DNA from: an uncultured Clostridia bacterium
Lineage (GTDB): Bacteria > Bacillota > Clostridia > Christensenellales > UBA1242
DNA: 64,000 bases
Assembly (NCBI GenBank): GCA_947649575.1
Contig: CANSRZ010000007.1
Location: forward strand, 1 to 64,000
Direction of reading: 5' to 3'
Position 1 is the stretch's first letter; every line of letters starts with the position of its first letter. This document shows, in pieces, positions 43,919 to 51,764 of the stretch. The notes below the pieces were generated by a model. The model did no database searches. It had not been told where the DNA came from and worked only from the letters and a program-made list of their open reading frames with translations. Made by a program: the position numbers and the translations under genes.

Positions 43919-44701
43919 ATGTTAGGTGCAATAATTGGAGATTTGGCTGGATCTATATATGAGTTTGAGCAATTTGAAAAAGTAAAGCCAATAAAGATAA
44001 ACAATATTATTGAAGAAAATGCTTTTTTCAGCGACGACACAATTTTGACCATGGCAATTGCTGATGCTATTCTAAATAATATGAGTTATGAGAAAAAGTT
44101 AAAAGAATATGCAATCAAATATGGAGATTGTTTGCCAAAAAACATCCCCTATTTCAAAACTATGTTTTCTCCTGGATTTGCAAAATGGGCAAGAGAAAAC
44201 AACAAAGGTGAAAGTGTTGGCAATGGTGCTATGATGAGGATATCACCTGTTGGCTATCTTTTTAACACTGAGGAAGAAATTAAAAGAAACTCATATCTTG
44301 CCACAATCCCCTCACACAACACAAAAGAAGCTATTAAATCAGCAGAAACGATAGCATTAATAATTTTTTATTCAAGGCAAGGGTTATCAAAAAAAGCAAT
44401 TATAGACAAACTAAACTTAAAAATTAAAAAGCCTAAGATTACAGAATTTAACTATACTTGTTCAAGCACAATAGACGTCTGTTTGTACTCTTTGTTTAAT
44501 GCAAACAATTTTGAGGATAGCATAAGGCTTGCAATTTCATTTGGTGGAGATACAGATACAAATGCTTGCATTGTTGGCAGTATGGCAGAAGCTATGTTTG
44601 GAATAAATGACGACCTGAAAGAAAAAGCAATAAAAAAATTGCCTGATGAATTTATCAATATTTTAAATAAAGCATATAAAAGCGTGAGACCAATAAAATA
44701 A
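43919..44701 (+). CDS. ADP-ribosylglycohydrolase family protein (DraG-like)
   Basis: 260 aa, all-helical ARH/DraG fold. Metal-binding motifs: GAIIGDLAGS at the N-terminus, FSDDTILTMA, and SFGGDTDTNA, where the Asp residues coordinate the two Mg ions. The family removes ADP-ribose from proteins or small molecules. TTGAGGTGA precedes the ATG. It stands alone after tRNA-Ser; no ADP-ribosyltransferase partner is adjacent. Confidence 0.9.
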   Translation: MLGAIIGDLAGSIYEFEQFEKVKPIKINNIIEENAFFSDDTILTMAIADAILNNMSYEKKLKEYAIKYGDCLPKNIPYFKTMFSPGFAKWARENNKGESVGNGAMMRISPVGYLFNTEEEIKRNSYLATIPSHNTKEAIKSAETIALIIFYSRQGLSKKAIIDKLNLKIKKPKITEFNYTCSSTIDVCLYSLFNANNFEDSIRLAISFGGDTDTNACIVGSMAEAMFGINDDLKEKAIKKLPDEFINILNKAYKSVRPIK

Positions 44702-44740
44702 CAAGAAAGGAGTTTAAATTATAAAAAATAAATAAAACCC

Positions 44741-44769
44741 TTTACAAACGCATAAAAGTATGATATAAT
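44741..44769 (+). promoter_or_regulatory. Promoter of the 53-aa gene
   Basis: TTTACA, 17-nt spacer ending in TGA, TATAAT (extended -10), 29 nt before the ATG. Confidence 0.75.
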
Positions 44770-44798
44770 CACATTGCTGAAAAGCAAAAGGAGATTTT

Positions 44799-44960
44799 AT
44801 GACAATTGAACAACTCGGCAAAGGAATAAACAAAAAGATTGCACAACGATTTCAGGCACAAAAACAAAAAAATATTAAGCTATGCTCAGAAAACAAAATT
44901 GCAAATCTTAAATTTGATTCAAAAACTTTAAATAATGATGAATTTATTATTGAAAAATAA
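44799..44960 (+). CDS. 53-aa small protein (not in the ORF track)
   Basis: 53 aa, starting MTIEQLGKGINKKIAQRFQA and ending FIIEK. It is basic and helical at the N-terminus with one Cys; there is no membrane segment. It was found because AAAAGGAG, an extended -10 promoter and a terminator frame it exactly. Family not recognised. Confidence 0.65.
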   Translation: MTIEQLGKGINKKIAQRFQAQKQKNIKLCSENKIANLKFDSKTLNNDEFIIEK

Positions 44961-44995
44961 AAAACAGGCTGAAAGTTAGTCTGTTTTTTTATTTT
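44961..44995. terminator. Bidirectional terminator (53-aa gene / marR-yhhN operon)
   Basis: ACAGGCT/AGTCTGT stem with A- and T-runs on both sides. It ends the 53-aa gene and the converging five-gene operon. Confidence 0.85.
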
Positions 44996-45011
44996 AAATT
45001 TAAATTTGTTA

Positions 45012-45740
45012 TTATTCTTTCTCAACTGCTTTTGTTTCATTTAAAGTTTTATCTTTATGCATAAGAATTGCAAAAGCAAGAATGCACTCAGCAGGATAAT
45101 ATGTTGCAAGGCAAAGCACATCTACTGCTTTCGGCATAGCTCCAAACACATTCAATAAAAGCATAAGGTCTGAGAAGAAAAACAAAATACTTCCGATTAA
45201 AATTAAGATATTTTGTAAGTTCTTTTCACGCACAAGATTTGATAAAGCTTTGCCAACCATAAGTGATATAATAAGTGCATAAACAACACAAACAATTTCC
45301 ATAAGCGCTCCGCCAAAATCAAACATTGGCACAAGAGTTATGAATAACAATGACGGAACAAATATAGCCAAGCCAAACAAGAGGTCAATCCATTTAAATT
45401 TTGCGAGGAAGCAATATGCCACAAAATAGAACACATGCCCTATTGCAAACAAAATTGCTCCGACAATAAATTCTACATTCAAGATGATATCACCAAGCAT
45501 GGCAAACACAAGCCCTGTCAACATGATAAGAGGAAATTTTATACTTTTGTTTTTGCTAACAAAAATATAAACAACATTAGCAATTCCAAGAAGCACAAAA
45601 ATTCCACTTGTCAAGCCCTTTGTCAAAAGCCCGCCAAGTGAGATATAGCAAATATCCCCTAACAGCACGCCCATAATGAGAAACACATTGATAAGCAAGA
45701 TCAGAGTTTTTAAATCAATAAATTTTTTAGTTTTTTCCAT
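45012..45740 (-). CDS. YhhN family protein, putative lysoplasmalogenase
   Basis: 242 aa with about eight membrane helices. The YhhN/TMEM86 family marks are AMLGDIILN, FAIGHVFYFVAYCFL, FFFSDLML and ATYYPAECILAFA, with conserved Asp and Tyr in the membrane. Characterised members hydrolyse the vinyl-ether bond of lysoplasmalogens, releasing a fatty aldehyde. The gene is last in the operon. Its AGGAG overlaps the TAG stop of the aldehyde dehydrogenase, 9 nt away, so the two are tightly linked. Activity is inferred from family and context. Confidence 0.8.
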   Translation of the reverse strand: MEKTKKFIDLKTLILLINVFLIMGVLLGDICYISLGGLLTKGLTSGIFVLLGIANVVYIFVSKNKSIKFPLIMLTGLVFAMLGDIILNVEFIVGAILFAIGHVFYFVAYCFLAKFKWIDLLFGLAIFVPSLLFITLVPMFDFGGALMEIVCVVYALIISLMVGKALSNLVREKNLQNILILIGSILFFFSDLMLLLNVFGAMPKAVDVLCLATYYPAECILAFAILMHKDKTLNETKAVEKE

Positions 45741-45749
45741 AAATTTCTC

Positions 45750-47126
45750 CTATTTCATAAACATTTTGATTATTTTATATTTCAGCTTTGAATAAGGCTG
45801 ATAACGCATTGGCAAATCAAGCCAAGTCTTTTTGTTGACAATTGATTTATGGTGTGTAAAAGTGTCAAATCCAACTTTGCCATGATAGCCACCTATTCCG
45901 CTTGATTTAAGCCCGCCAAACGGCATGGCAGAGGTTGCAAGATGAATTATACAATCGTTAACACAACCGCCACCAAACTCACATTTTTCAAGCACTTTGT
46001 CTTGATTTTTCTTTAACGATGAAAAAATATAAAGTGCAAGCGGATGATTTAGGCTGTTAACTTTCTTGATAGCTTCATCAAGTTTTTCAAAAGTTACAAC
46101 TGGCAAAATTGGGCCAAAAATTTCAGATTGCATTTCAGGGCTATCAAAAGTTGAGTTCAAAATTGTTGGCTCGATCTTCAAAGTTGCTTCATCAAATTTT
46201 CCGCCAAAAATCAAATTATCTTTTGCAATCAAATCTTTCGATGCATTAAATTGTTTCAAGTTTATCATCTTTGGATAAGCTTTATTCTTGATTGGGTCAA
46301 CAGAATATTGCAAAACAATTTGTTTTTGTATTTCTTTTATTAGTTTTTCTTTGATTGAGCTGTGGCAATAGAGATAATCAGGCGCAACGCAGGTCTGCCC
46401 ACAGTTTAAAAATTTGCCAAACACAATGCGCTTTGCTGCTAGTTCAATATTTGCTGTTTCGTCAACTATGCAAGGGCTTTTGCCTCCCATTTCAAGTGTG
46501 ACTGTTGTAAAATGTTCGGCAGCTTTTTGCATAACAATTTTCCCAACGCGCGTGCTTCCAGTAAAGAAAATATGATCAAAATCAAGGTCTAGCAAAAACG
46601 AGCATTGCTCTCTTCCGCCAAGCACAGTGCAAACTTGCTCAGGCGGAAATGTTGCTTTTATAAGTTTTTCAATCACCGCGCTCACATGATAAGATGTTTC
46701 GCTTGGCTTTAACATAACAACATTGCCAGCGGCTATTGCGTCAACAAGAGGCTCTATCGAAAGCATAAAGGGATAATTCCACGGGCTTATGATAAGCACC
46801 TGCCCTTTTGGGCATGGAAGCGTAAATGACTTTGACGGAAACTGTGCAAGCGGCGTAGCAACTCTTTTTGGCTTTGCAAAACCTTTTAAATGCTTTTTCA
46901 TATAAGAAATTTCACTTAAAACAAGCCCTATTTCTGACATATAGCTTTCAGTTTCGCTTTTATTTAAATCCTCTTTCAATGCCTCGCAGATTTCCTCTTT
47001 CATAAGCAAAATGTTTTTATATAATTTTTTTAAAGCGACAACCCTGTTTTTTGGCTTTCGCAACAGATTTTCTGGCAAATATTCTTTTTGTTTGTGATAA
47101 CATTGTAAAATATATTCCTTATCCAT
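45750..47126 (-). CDS. Aldehyde dehydrogenase, ALDH3-like (fatty aldehyde type)
   Basis: 458 aa. The catalytic Cys lies in NCGQTCVAPDYL and the general base in LEMGGKSPCIVD; the NAD site includes PWNYPF and FTGSTRVGK. The segments WNYPFMLSIEPLVDAIAAGN, LNCGQTCVAPDYL and MPFGGLKSSGIGGYHGKVGFDTFTHHKS follow the ALDH3 branch, which includes fatty aldehyde dehydrogenases. There is no long C-terminal membrane anchor, but the extreme C-terminus is hydrophobic/basic. GAGGTG precedes the ATG, which overlaps the ADH gene by 8 nt. Confidence 0.9.
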   Translation of the reverse strand: MDKEYILQCYHKQKEYLPENLLRKPKNRVVALKKLYKNILLMKEEICEALKEDLNKSETESYMSEIGLVLSEISYMKKHLKGFAKPKRVATPLAQFPSKSFTLPCPKGQVLIISPWNYPFMLSIEPLVDAIAAGNVVMLKPSETSYHVSAVIEKLIKATFPPEQVCTVLGGREQCSFLLDLDFDHIFFTGSTRVGKIVMQKAAEHFTTVTLEMGGKSPCIVDETANIELAAKRIVFGKFLNCGQTCVAPDYLYCHSSIKEKLIKEIQKQIVLQYSVDPIKNKAYPKMINLKQFNASKDLIAKDNLIFGGKFDEATLKIEPTILNSTFDSPEMQSEIFGPILPVVTFEKLDEAIKKVNSLNHPLALYIFSSLKKNQDKVLEKCEFGGGCVNDCIIHLATSAMPFGGLKSSGIGGYHGKVGFDTFTHHKSIVNKKTWLDLPMRYQPYSKLKYKIIKMFMK

Positions 47127-48321
47127 TTTTCACCTCAAAATATATTTCTTGCAAATCTTTTCTTGTCCAAAGCACAGGCACGGGATAAAGCGGATTGGCT
47201 TCTTTCTCAGCCGTCTTAGCAAGCTCTGCAATGTCCTCTTCTTTGATTTCTGAGATGTTTGTGCCAATATTCATATTTGCATTCATGCTTTCAATCTTTT
47301 CAATAAATATCTTTGCGCCAACTTCATAAGAAGTGCTTTTATCAAATAGATTTGAGTAAACTCCAAGTTTCCATAATTTTTTATAAATCTTTCTGCCAAA
47401 CTTTTTTAAAACATAAGGCAAAATTATTGCGTTTGCCAAGCCATGAGCGATATTATATTTGCCTCCAAGCGAATGCGCAACTGCATGAACATAGCCAACA
47501 TAACTAATCGTGAATGCTACGCCTGCTTTATATGACGCAAAAAGCATGTTTTCACGAGCCTCAATATTGCTTGGCTCATTGTAAGCAACTTCAAGATTTT
47601 CAAAAATAGTTTTAACAGCAGTCATTGCGCACTCTCGCGTTTTTCTTGTTGTGCTTTTGCCAATATAAGCCTCAATTGCATGAGTAAGTGCGTCCATGCC
47701 TGTGGTTGAGGTTATATGTTTTGGCAGGCCAACTGTAAGTTCTGGCATAAGAGAGGCATAGCGCGGGATAAGCGGAAAATCGTTAATAGCATATTTATGT
47801 CTTGTTTGGCTATCAGTTATAACAGACGCCAAAGTTGTTTCACTTCCTGTGCCAGCCGTTGTTGGGATTGCAATCAAAAGCGGAAGCTTTTTCCTAACCT
47901 TTAAAACACCTTTCATCTTGCTAAGCGACTTTTTAGGCTTTGCAACCCTTGCGCCAGTCGCTTTTGCGCAGTCCATTGCTGAACCTCCGCCAAAGGCGAT
48001 TAAGCAATTGCAGTTATGCTGTTTATACATCTCCAACGCTTCTTCAACATTATCAGTTGTTGGATTAGGCACAGTTTTATCAAAAACAACAAGTTTAAAT
48101 TGATTTTGAGTTAAAGCTTCTTCCAGACTTTTAGTTAAGCCAAGCCCACGAATGCCTTTATCTGTCACAAGCAAAACACTTGTTATGTTTTTGCTTTTCA
48201 AAACTTTAACAATATCATCATTATTCTTCAAAAGTTCAGGCTCACGATAAGGCAAGATTGGCAAAAGTGCTTTGAAAACAAACTGATAAGTTCTGCAATA
48301 TAATTTCTTAAAGATGTTCAT
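47119..48321 (-). CDS. Iron-containing alcohol dehydrogenase
   Basis: 400 aa group III ADH. The nucleotide-binding motif is GGGSAMDCAK; the metal ligands lie in MDALTHAIEAYIG, YVHAVAHSLGG and NIAHGLANA. It interconverts aldehydes and alcohols using NAD(P)H. Chain-length preference cannot be read from the sequence; the neighbours suggest long-chain substrates. AAGGAG precedes the ATG, 2 nt after degV. Confidence 0.93.
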   Translation of the reverse strand: MNIFKKLYCRTYQFVFKALLPILPYREPELLKNNDDIVKVLKSKNITSVLLVTDKGIRGLGLTKSLEEALTQNQFKLVVFDKTVPNPTTDNVEEALEMYKQHNCNCLIAFGGGSAMDCAKATGARVAKPKKSLSKMKGVLKVRKKLPLLIAIPTTAGTGSETTLASVITDSQTRHKYAINDFPLIPRYASLMPELTVGLPKHITSTTGMDALTHAIEAYIGKSTTRKTRECAMTAVKTIFENLEVAYNEPSNIEARENMLFASYKAGVAFTISYVGYVHAVAHSLGGKYNIAHGLANAIILPYVLKKFGRKIYKKLWKLGVYSNLFDKSTSYEVGAKIFIEKIESMNANMNIGTNISEIKEEDIAELAKTAEKEANPLYPVPVLWTRKDLQEIYFEVKNG

Positions 48322-48323
48322 AT

Positions 48324-49166
48324 TTACTCCTTTTCAAAGAAAGCTACGCCCACTGCGCCAGGCCCAATATGAGTTCCGATAGTGCTTCCAATCATAAATC
48401 GTGGGCTGTTTTCTTGCCAAATATGTTTACTGTCATTTTCATAAGCGTCAAGCTTGCTCGCATCAATGCCAGACCAAGCCAAGCAATATGGCATATCAAA
48501 ATCAACACCTTTGGTCTTTTCAATCAGGTTGTTAATTAACGAATTTGCTTTCTTTCCGCCAATAGCCTTGCCAATCAATTTAACTTCACCATTAAGCAGC
48601 CCAACAGCTGGCTTAATTGCAAGAAGTTCGCCAGCAAAAGCTACAACAGCGGAAATTCTGCCACCCTTTTTGAGATATTTTAAAGTGTCAACAAGTGCAA
48701 TAACTTTTATTCTATTTTTTACTTTTTCCAGTTCTTCTGCAATATCTTTTGCTGATAAATCTTGTTTTGCAAGTTTAACAGCATACTGAACCAATATTCT
48801 CTCACCTAAACTTGCGTTAAGACTGTCGACCGCATAAACTTTGCCCTCATATTTATCAGCCACTGCCTTGGCATTTGAATAAGTGCCTGAAAGCTTAGAC
48901 GATAAAGCAATAATCACAACCTCGTCTCCCTCCTCAAGCAAAGGCTTAACAGCCTCATCAAAAGCATATTCGTTTATTTGGCTTGTTTTAGGAAGTTCAC
49001 TGCACTTTTCAAGCCTTGCAAAAAATTCTTCACGAGTAATGTCTATTCCGTCATTAAATTCCTCGTCGCCAAACCTGATTTGAATTGGAACAAGAGTTAC
49101 CCCAAACTTGTCAGCCTCCTTTTTATCAATATCTGATGCACTATCAATCACAATCTTAACTGCCAT
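48324..49166 (-). CDS. DegV family protein (FakB-like fatty-acid-binding)
   Basis: 280 aa. The N-terminus VKIVIDSASDIDKK carries the DegV/FakB Ser/Asp pattern; later motifs are KTSQ near residue 60, LSSKLSGTYSNA and DTLKYLKKGGRIS. DegV/FakB proteins bind a single fatty acid and present it to the kinase FakA to make acyl-phosphate. TTGGAGG precedes the ATG, 2 nt after marR. Its place in the operon suggests handling of the fatty acid produced by the aldehyde dehydrogenase. Confidence 0.92.
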   Translation of the reverse strand: MAVKIVIDSASDIDKKEADKFGVTLVPIQIRFGDEEFNDGIDITREEFFARLEKCSELPKTSQINEYAFDEAVKPLLEEGDEVVIIALSSKLSGTYSNAKAVADKYEGKVYAVDSLNASLGERILVQYAVKLAKQDLSAKDIAEELEKVKNRIKVIALVDTLKYLKKGGRISAVVAFAGELLAIKPAVGLLNGEVKLIGKAIGGKKANSLINNLIEKTKGVDFDMPYCLAWSGIDASKLDAYENDSKHIWQENSPRFMIGSTIGTHIGPGAVGVAFFEKE

Positions 49167-49168
49167 AT

Positions 49169-49618
49169 TTAACCTCCAATTTTGTCTACAATTTTTTGTA
49201 GATTTTCACTTATTAATTTTAAATCTTCATAAAAGTTTTCTCTTTGCTTATCATCAAGCCACCCGCCAGCACTGTCTAGCACAGCATTAACTTTTTCACA
49301 AACTTGCATGCCAAGCTCCTCACCCTTTTCAGTTAGAAGAATAGGCGACTTATATCTCTTCTCAGTTTTGCTATCGCAAACAACATAGCCATTGCTCTCT
49401 AAAAAATCAATGGACCGCGAAATTGCGGCTTTATCTTCATCGCAAATATCACAAAGTTCTTTGGCAGTAAACTGACCATTATATCTGTAAAGATAATAAA
49501 TACAAGACACCTGCGTACTTTTCAATCCAAACTTGCCCATTTCGATACTTTTGATTTTTTGAATATTTCTGCTTATTCTGTTTATCAAAACTGTAAATTT
49601 TTTAAATCTATCTTCCAT
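49169..49618 (-). CDS. MarR family transcriptional regulator
   Basis: 149 aa winged-helix repressor. The recognition region is QFTAKELCDICDEDKAAISRSIDFLESNGYVV, with the wing at DSKTEKRYKSPILLTEKG. It is the first gene of the operon and is preceded by a palindrome at its own promoter, so it probably represses the operon and responds to a lipid-derived ligand. The GAGG site precedes the ATG. Confidence 0.92.
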   Translation of the reverse strand: MEDRFKKFTVLINRISRNIQKIKSIEMGKFGLKSTQVSCIYYLYRYNGQFTAKELCDICDEDKAAISRSIDFLESNGYVVCDSKTEKRYKSPILLTEKGEELGMQVCEKVNAVLDSAGGWLDDKQRENFYEDLKLISENLQKIVDKIGG

Positions 49619-49628
49619 AAAAGCCTCG

Positions 49629-49648
49629 CTTGTTGATGTATCAACAAG
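49629..49648. promoter_or_regulatory. Probable MarR operator
   Basis: CTTGTTGAT-GT-ATCAACAAG, a perfect palindrome with 9-bp arms. It touches the -10 box and spans the transcription start of the marR operon. The TTGAT/ATCAA core resembles operators of fatty-acid-responsive MarR proteins such as FabT. Confidence 0.75.
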
Positions 49649-49675
49649 TTTAATTTAACATATCTTTATGCACAA
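49647..49675 (-). promoter_or_regulatory. Promoter of the marR-degV-adh-aldh-yhhN operon
   Basis: TTGTGC, 17-nt spacer, TAAACT; the operator palindrome begins at the -10 box. Confidence 0.6.
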
Positions 49676-49698
49676 AGCCAAACAAATTTGCAAAGAAA

Positions 49699-49728
49699 AT
49701 AAAAAAAGCATGAAAATTTTCATGCTTG
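49699..49728 (-). terminator. Terminator overlapping the 3' end of the 50304 gene
   Basis: AAGCATGAAAATTTTCATGCTT stem followed by a T-run on the minus strand. The last codons of the gene form one arm. Confidence 0.8.
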
Positions 49729-50304
49729 CAATAACAATTGATTTGCGCTTTCGCTTTCAACATAAGGATTTGTGATTTTGTAAATGCCATATAAATCATA
49801 ATCGCAGAAGAACACTCTTGGCAATTCTCTAAAATATTGTAAAGTTTTTGCTGTTCCCATTTTGCTTGACCATTTTCCGTCTTTTTCTTGAAGCATAAAG
49901 TGGATATCACCTCTGGCTACATTGTTTGCATCACCACCTTTATCTATGTAAAATGCCACTTTCCATTGGTTATATCTCATTTGGTCATATAAACCGCACT
50001 CGTCAACGGACAAGCCTGTTTCTCGGACAAAATTGAACATTTTATCACACACCTTTCTGCCATTTGAATAAACCTCATTGCCAAGTATATTAAAAAATAT
50101 TCCTGCTTCATGATAAGAAAACTGTGCCATTTTTATAAGTTCATCGGTAAGGTTAAAACAAGCATGCCCAAAACAATTGATGTATTCAGCAATACAAGAG
50201 CCATTATGCAAAGCAAAATAATCCTTTGCGCCACGTGATGGCACATAACCTTTCTTAAAAATTTGATTAAGTTTTAAAATAAAATTATATTTTTCTAGTT
50301 CCAT
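49720..50304 (-). CDS. Hypothetical protein with leaderless consensus promoter
   Basis: 194 aa from the ATG at 50304; the ORF-track start adds 14 residues upstream of the promoter. It is soluble and mixed alpha/beta, with the segment NCFGHACFNLTDELI and a Tyr/Phe-rich C-terminal half; no domain recognised. There is no ribosome binding site: TTGACA-17-TATAAT lies with the -10 exactly 6 nt before the ATG, so the transcript is predicted to start at the ATG. The DUF5131 gene upstream has the same arrangement. Confidence 0.75.
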   Translation of the reverse strand: MELEKYNFILKLNQIFKKGYVPSRGAKDYFALHNGSCIAEYINCFGHACFNLTDELIKMAQFSYHEAGIFFNILGNEVYSNGRKVCDKMFNFVRETGLSVDECGLYDQMRYNQWKVAFYIDKGGDANNVARGDIHFMLQEKDGKWSSKMGTAKTLQYFRELPRVFFCDYDLYGIYKITNPYVESESANQLLLQA

Positions 50305-50310
50305 AGTTTT

Positions 50311-50339
50311 ATTATAACCCAAGATGTCCGCTTTGTCAA
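50311..50339 (-). promoter_or_regulatory. Consensus promoter giving a leaderless transcript
   Basis: TTGACA, 17-nt spacer, TATAAT, AAAACT, then ATG on the minus strand. Both hexamers are perfect. Confidence 0.85.
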
Positions 50340-50357
50340 TAGGCAATTACATAGATA

Positions 50358-51098
50358 TCAAAAAGACACACACGGAGTTTCGCCGTCAAAATTTAATCCC
50401 GCTTTCTTTGCTTGACTATGTTGATACTTTCTTGGAATAATATAAATCTTTCCGTTTTTTCTAAGTCTCGCACCCGTCTGATGAAAAGTGAACGATACAT
50501 TCTTTTCAATGCACTGCCGTTGAATATTTTTAACCCAGTCAAAGTCACAAACACGCACATTTATTCCACTTTCTCCACCAACAGTAACTTCCTCAATCTT
50601 GGAAGATAAAAAAGCAGTCAAGTCAAGATTTTCAAGCAGTGGCGCGCAGATAATAACTCTATGTTTTATTGGAACTTGCAAAAATATAGGCAAGCGCTGT
50701 TCAGCACGCCTTTGATTTTCACAAGTACAACCTATCCAAACATTATCCCAGCCCTCGCCCCAGTCAGACGGAATGCAATCCTTAAAACGTTCAATTCGCT
50801 TAGTAAAAATAACAAAATTCAAGTCTTTACGCTCGCGAATAATATCCCACGCCTTTTCACGATAGTCATCTGCCAAATCAAGGAAAAAATCACTAGTTAA
50901 ACAAGTCCCGATAACTTCCCCACTCTTGATTTTGTATTCCCCGTCGCGCCCTCTCTTAACAGGTAAGTTAAATTGTTTGGTCACATAAAAATCAGCGCCA
51001 CACTTATCATGCGCCTTGTCCTGCCTGTAAACATAACAAAATTTGCATCCCTCGCTAACCTTTCGGCACCCGTGCCAAGGGCTCCACATAATTGACAT
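50358..51098 (-). CDS. DUF5131 (phage Gp37/Gp68-like) protein
   Basis: 246 aa. The N-terminus SIMWSPWHGCRKVSEGCKFCYVYRQDKA contains the three-Cys pattern of the DUF5131 family, which resembles a cluster-binding or radical-SAM-related site. Further conserved parts are FTKRIERF, NVWIGCTCENQ and VTVGGESG. The family is common on phages and mobile DNA and is also found in chromosomes; its function is unknown. The ATG is 5 nt after a TATAAT (extended by TGC), with no ribosome binding site. Confidence 0.85.
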   Translation of the reverse strand: MSIMWSPWHGCRKVSEGCKFCYVYRQDKAHDKCGADFYVTKQFNLPVKRGRDGEYKIKSGEVIGTCLTSDFFLDLADDYREKAWDIIRERKDLNFVIFTKRIERFKDCIPSDWGEGWDNVWIGCTCENQRRAEQRLPIFLQVPIKHRVIICAPLLENLDLTAFLSSKIEEVTVGGESGINVRVCDFDWVKNIQRQCIEKNVSFTFHQTGARLRKNGKIYIIPRKYQHSQAKKAGLNFDGETPCVSF

Positions 51099-51103
51099 AG
51101 CCA

Positions 51104-51109
51104 ATTATA
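51104..51109 (-). promoter_or_regulatory. Extended -10 element of the DUF5131 gene
   Basis: TGC-TATAAT on the minus strand, 5 nt before the ATG at 51098. The -35 (TTTTTA at 17 nt) is weak. Confidence 0.55.
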
Positions 51110-51215
51110 GCATAAAAATCATTAATTAAAAAATTTTTTTAACAATTCGGTTAATATAATCTTTTTTCATGTTATAAATGTTACAAATAATACATCTTAA
51201 AAAAGGAGGTATAAC

Positions 51216-51347
51216 ATGGAGCAAATTGCAGAACTTTTACATAAAGCATACGAAAGCAAATATTGTGGGCAAAGTTTAGCACCTGATAATTATGACGTCA
51301 CATTTAAAAATTTTATTTCAACGCTTAACAAATCGCAAAGAGAATAA
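51216..51347 (+). CDS. 43-aa small protein (not in the ORF track)
   Basis: 43 aa, starting MEQIAELLHKAYESKYCGQ and ending NKSQRE. The ribosome binding site AAAGGAGGT is near perfect and correctly spaced. It is helical and soluble. A second tiny frame (ATG at 51365, 25 codons) follows without a ribosome binding site and is not called. Family not recognised. Confidence 0.55.
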   Translation: MEQIAELLHKAYESKYCGQSLAPDNYDVTFKNFISTLNKSQRE

Positions 51348-51488
51348 TTTCATAAATTTGATATTATGACTCAAGATCTTTTAATTGCACATGAAAAAAG
51401 AGCAATTTTATATATACTAGAACTACTTTGCCCTGAATGTTGATATAAAACAAAATATTTCATTTTGTTTTCCTGATTGCAGAGTTAT

Positions 51489-51576
51489 CCCAATAAAAAA
51501 TACTTTGTCAAATGCTTGAAATTCGCAAGAATTTTTTTGCGTCAGCAAACCATTTGCAAAGTATTTTTTTATTGGG
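51489..51576. repeat. 88-bp long inverted repeat
   Basis: CCCAATAAAAAATACTTTG at the left pairs with CAAAGTATTTTTTTATTGGG at the right, extended by CAAATG/CATTTG and an inner TTCGCAA/TTTGCG. It is the longest near-perfect stem in the window. It lies in a 660-bp gap that also holds the 43-aa gene. Confidence 0.7.
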
Positions 51577-51609
51577 ATTTTTTAATCTTCGAAGTACTAC
51601 TTGCGTTTG

Positions 51610-51759
51610 CTTACTTTTCTAAAGTAAGTCGTTTGAGAGGCTTGGGGAAATCGAAAGTCCCCAATCTCTTTTGGGTGCATTATGCACCTTTAATAGAAAA
51701 TTTAAGTTAATTCTTCTTAGTCGTCCAGCGCTTGGGCTGGCTTTTCTAGATTAGAAAAG
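51610..51759. repeat. Degenerate modular element (R9) with several hairpins
   Basis: Modules: CTTACTTT/AAAGTAAG (51610-51628), TTGGGGA/TCCCCAA, GGTGCAT/ATGCACC, copy 4 of the short palindrome CCAGCGCTTGGGCTGG (51725-51740) and CTTTTCT/AGAAAAG (51741-51759). It ends 6 bp from the mazF-like stop codon. Confidence 0.6.
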
Positions 51760-51764
51760 TAAGG

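Noticed and set aside
43919-44701. DraG-like protein as part of an ADP-ribosylation cassette
   Set aside because: No ADP-ribosyltransferase or nitrogen-fixation gene is nearby; it is a single gene.
51365-51442. 25-codon frame after the 43-aa gene
   Set aside because: No ribosome binding site and too short to support.
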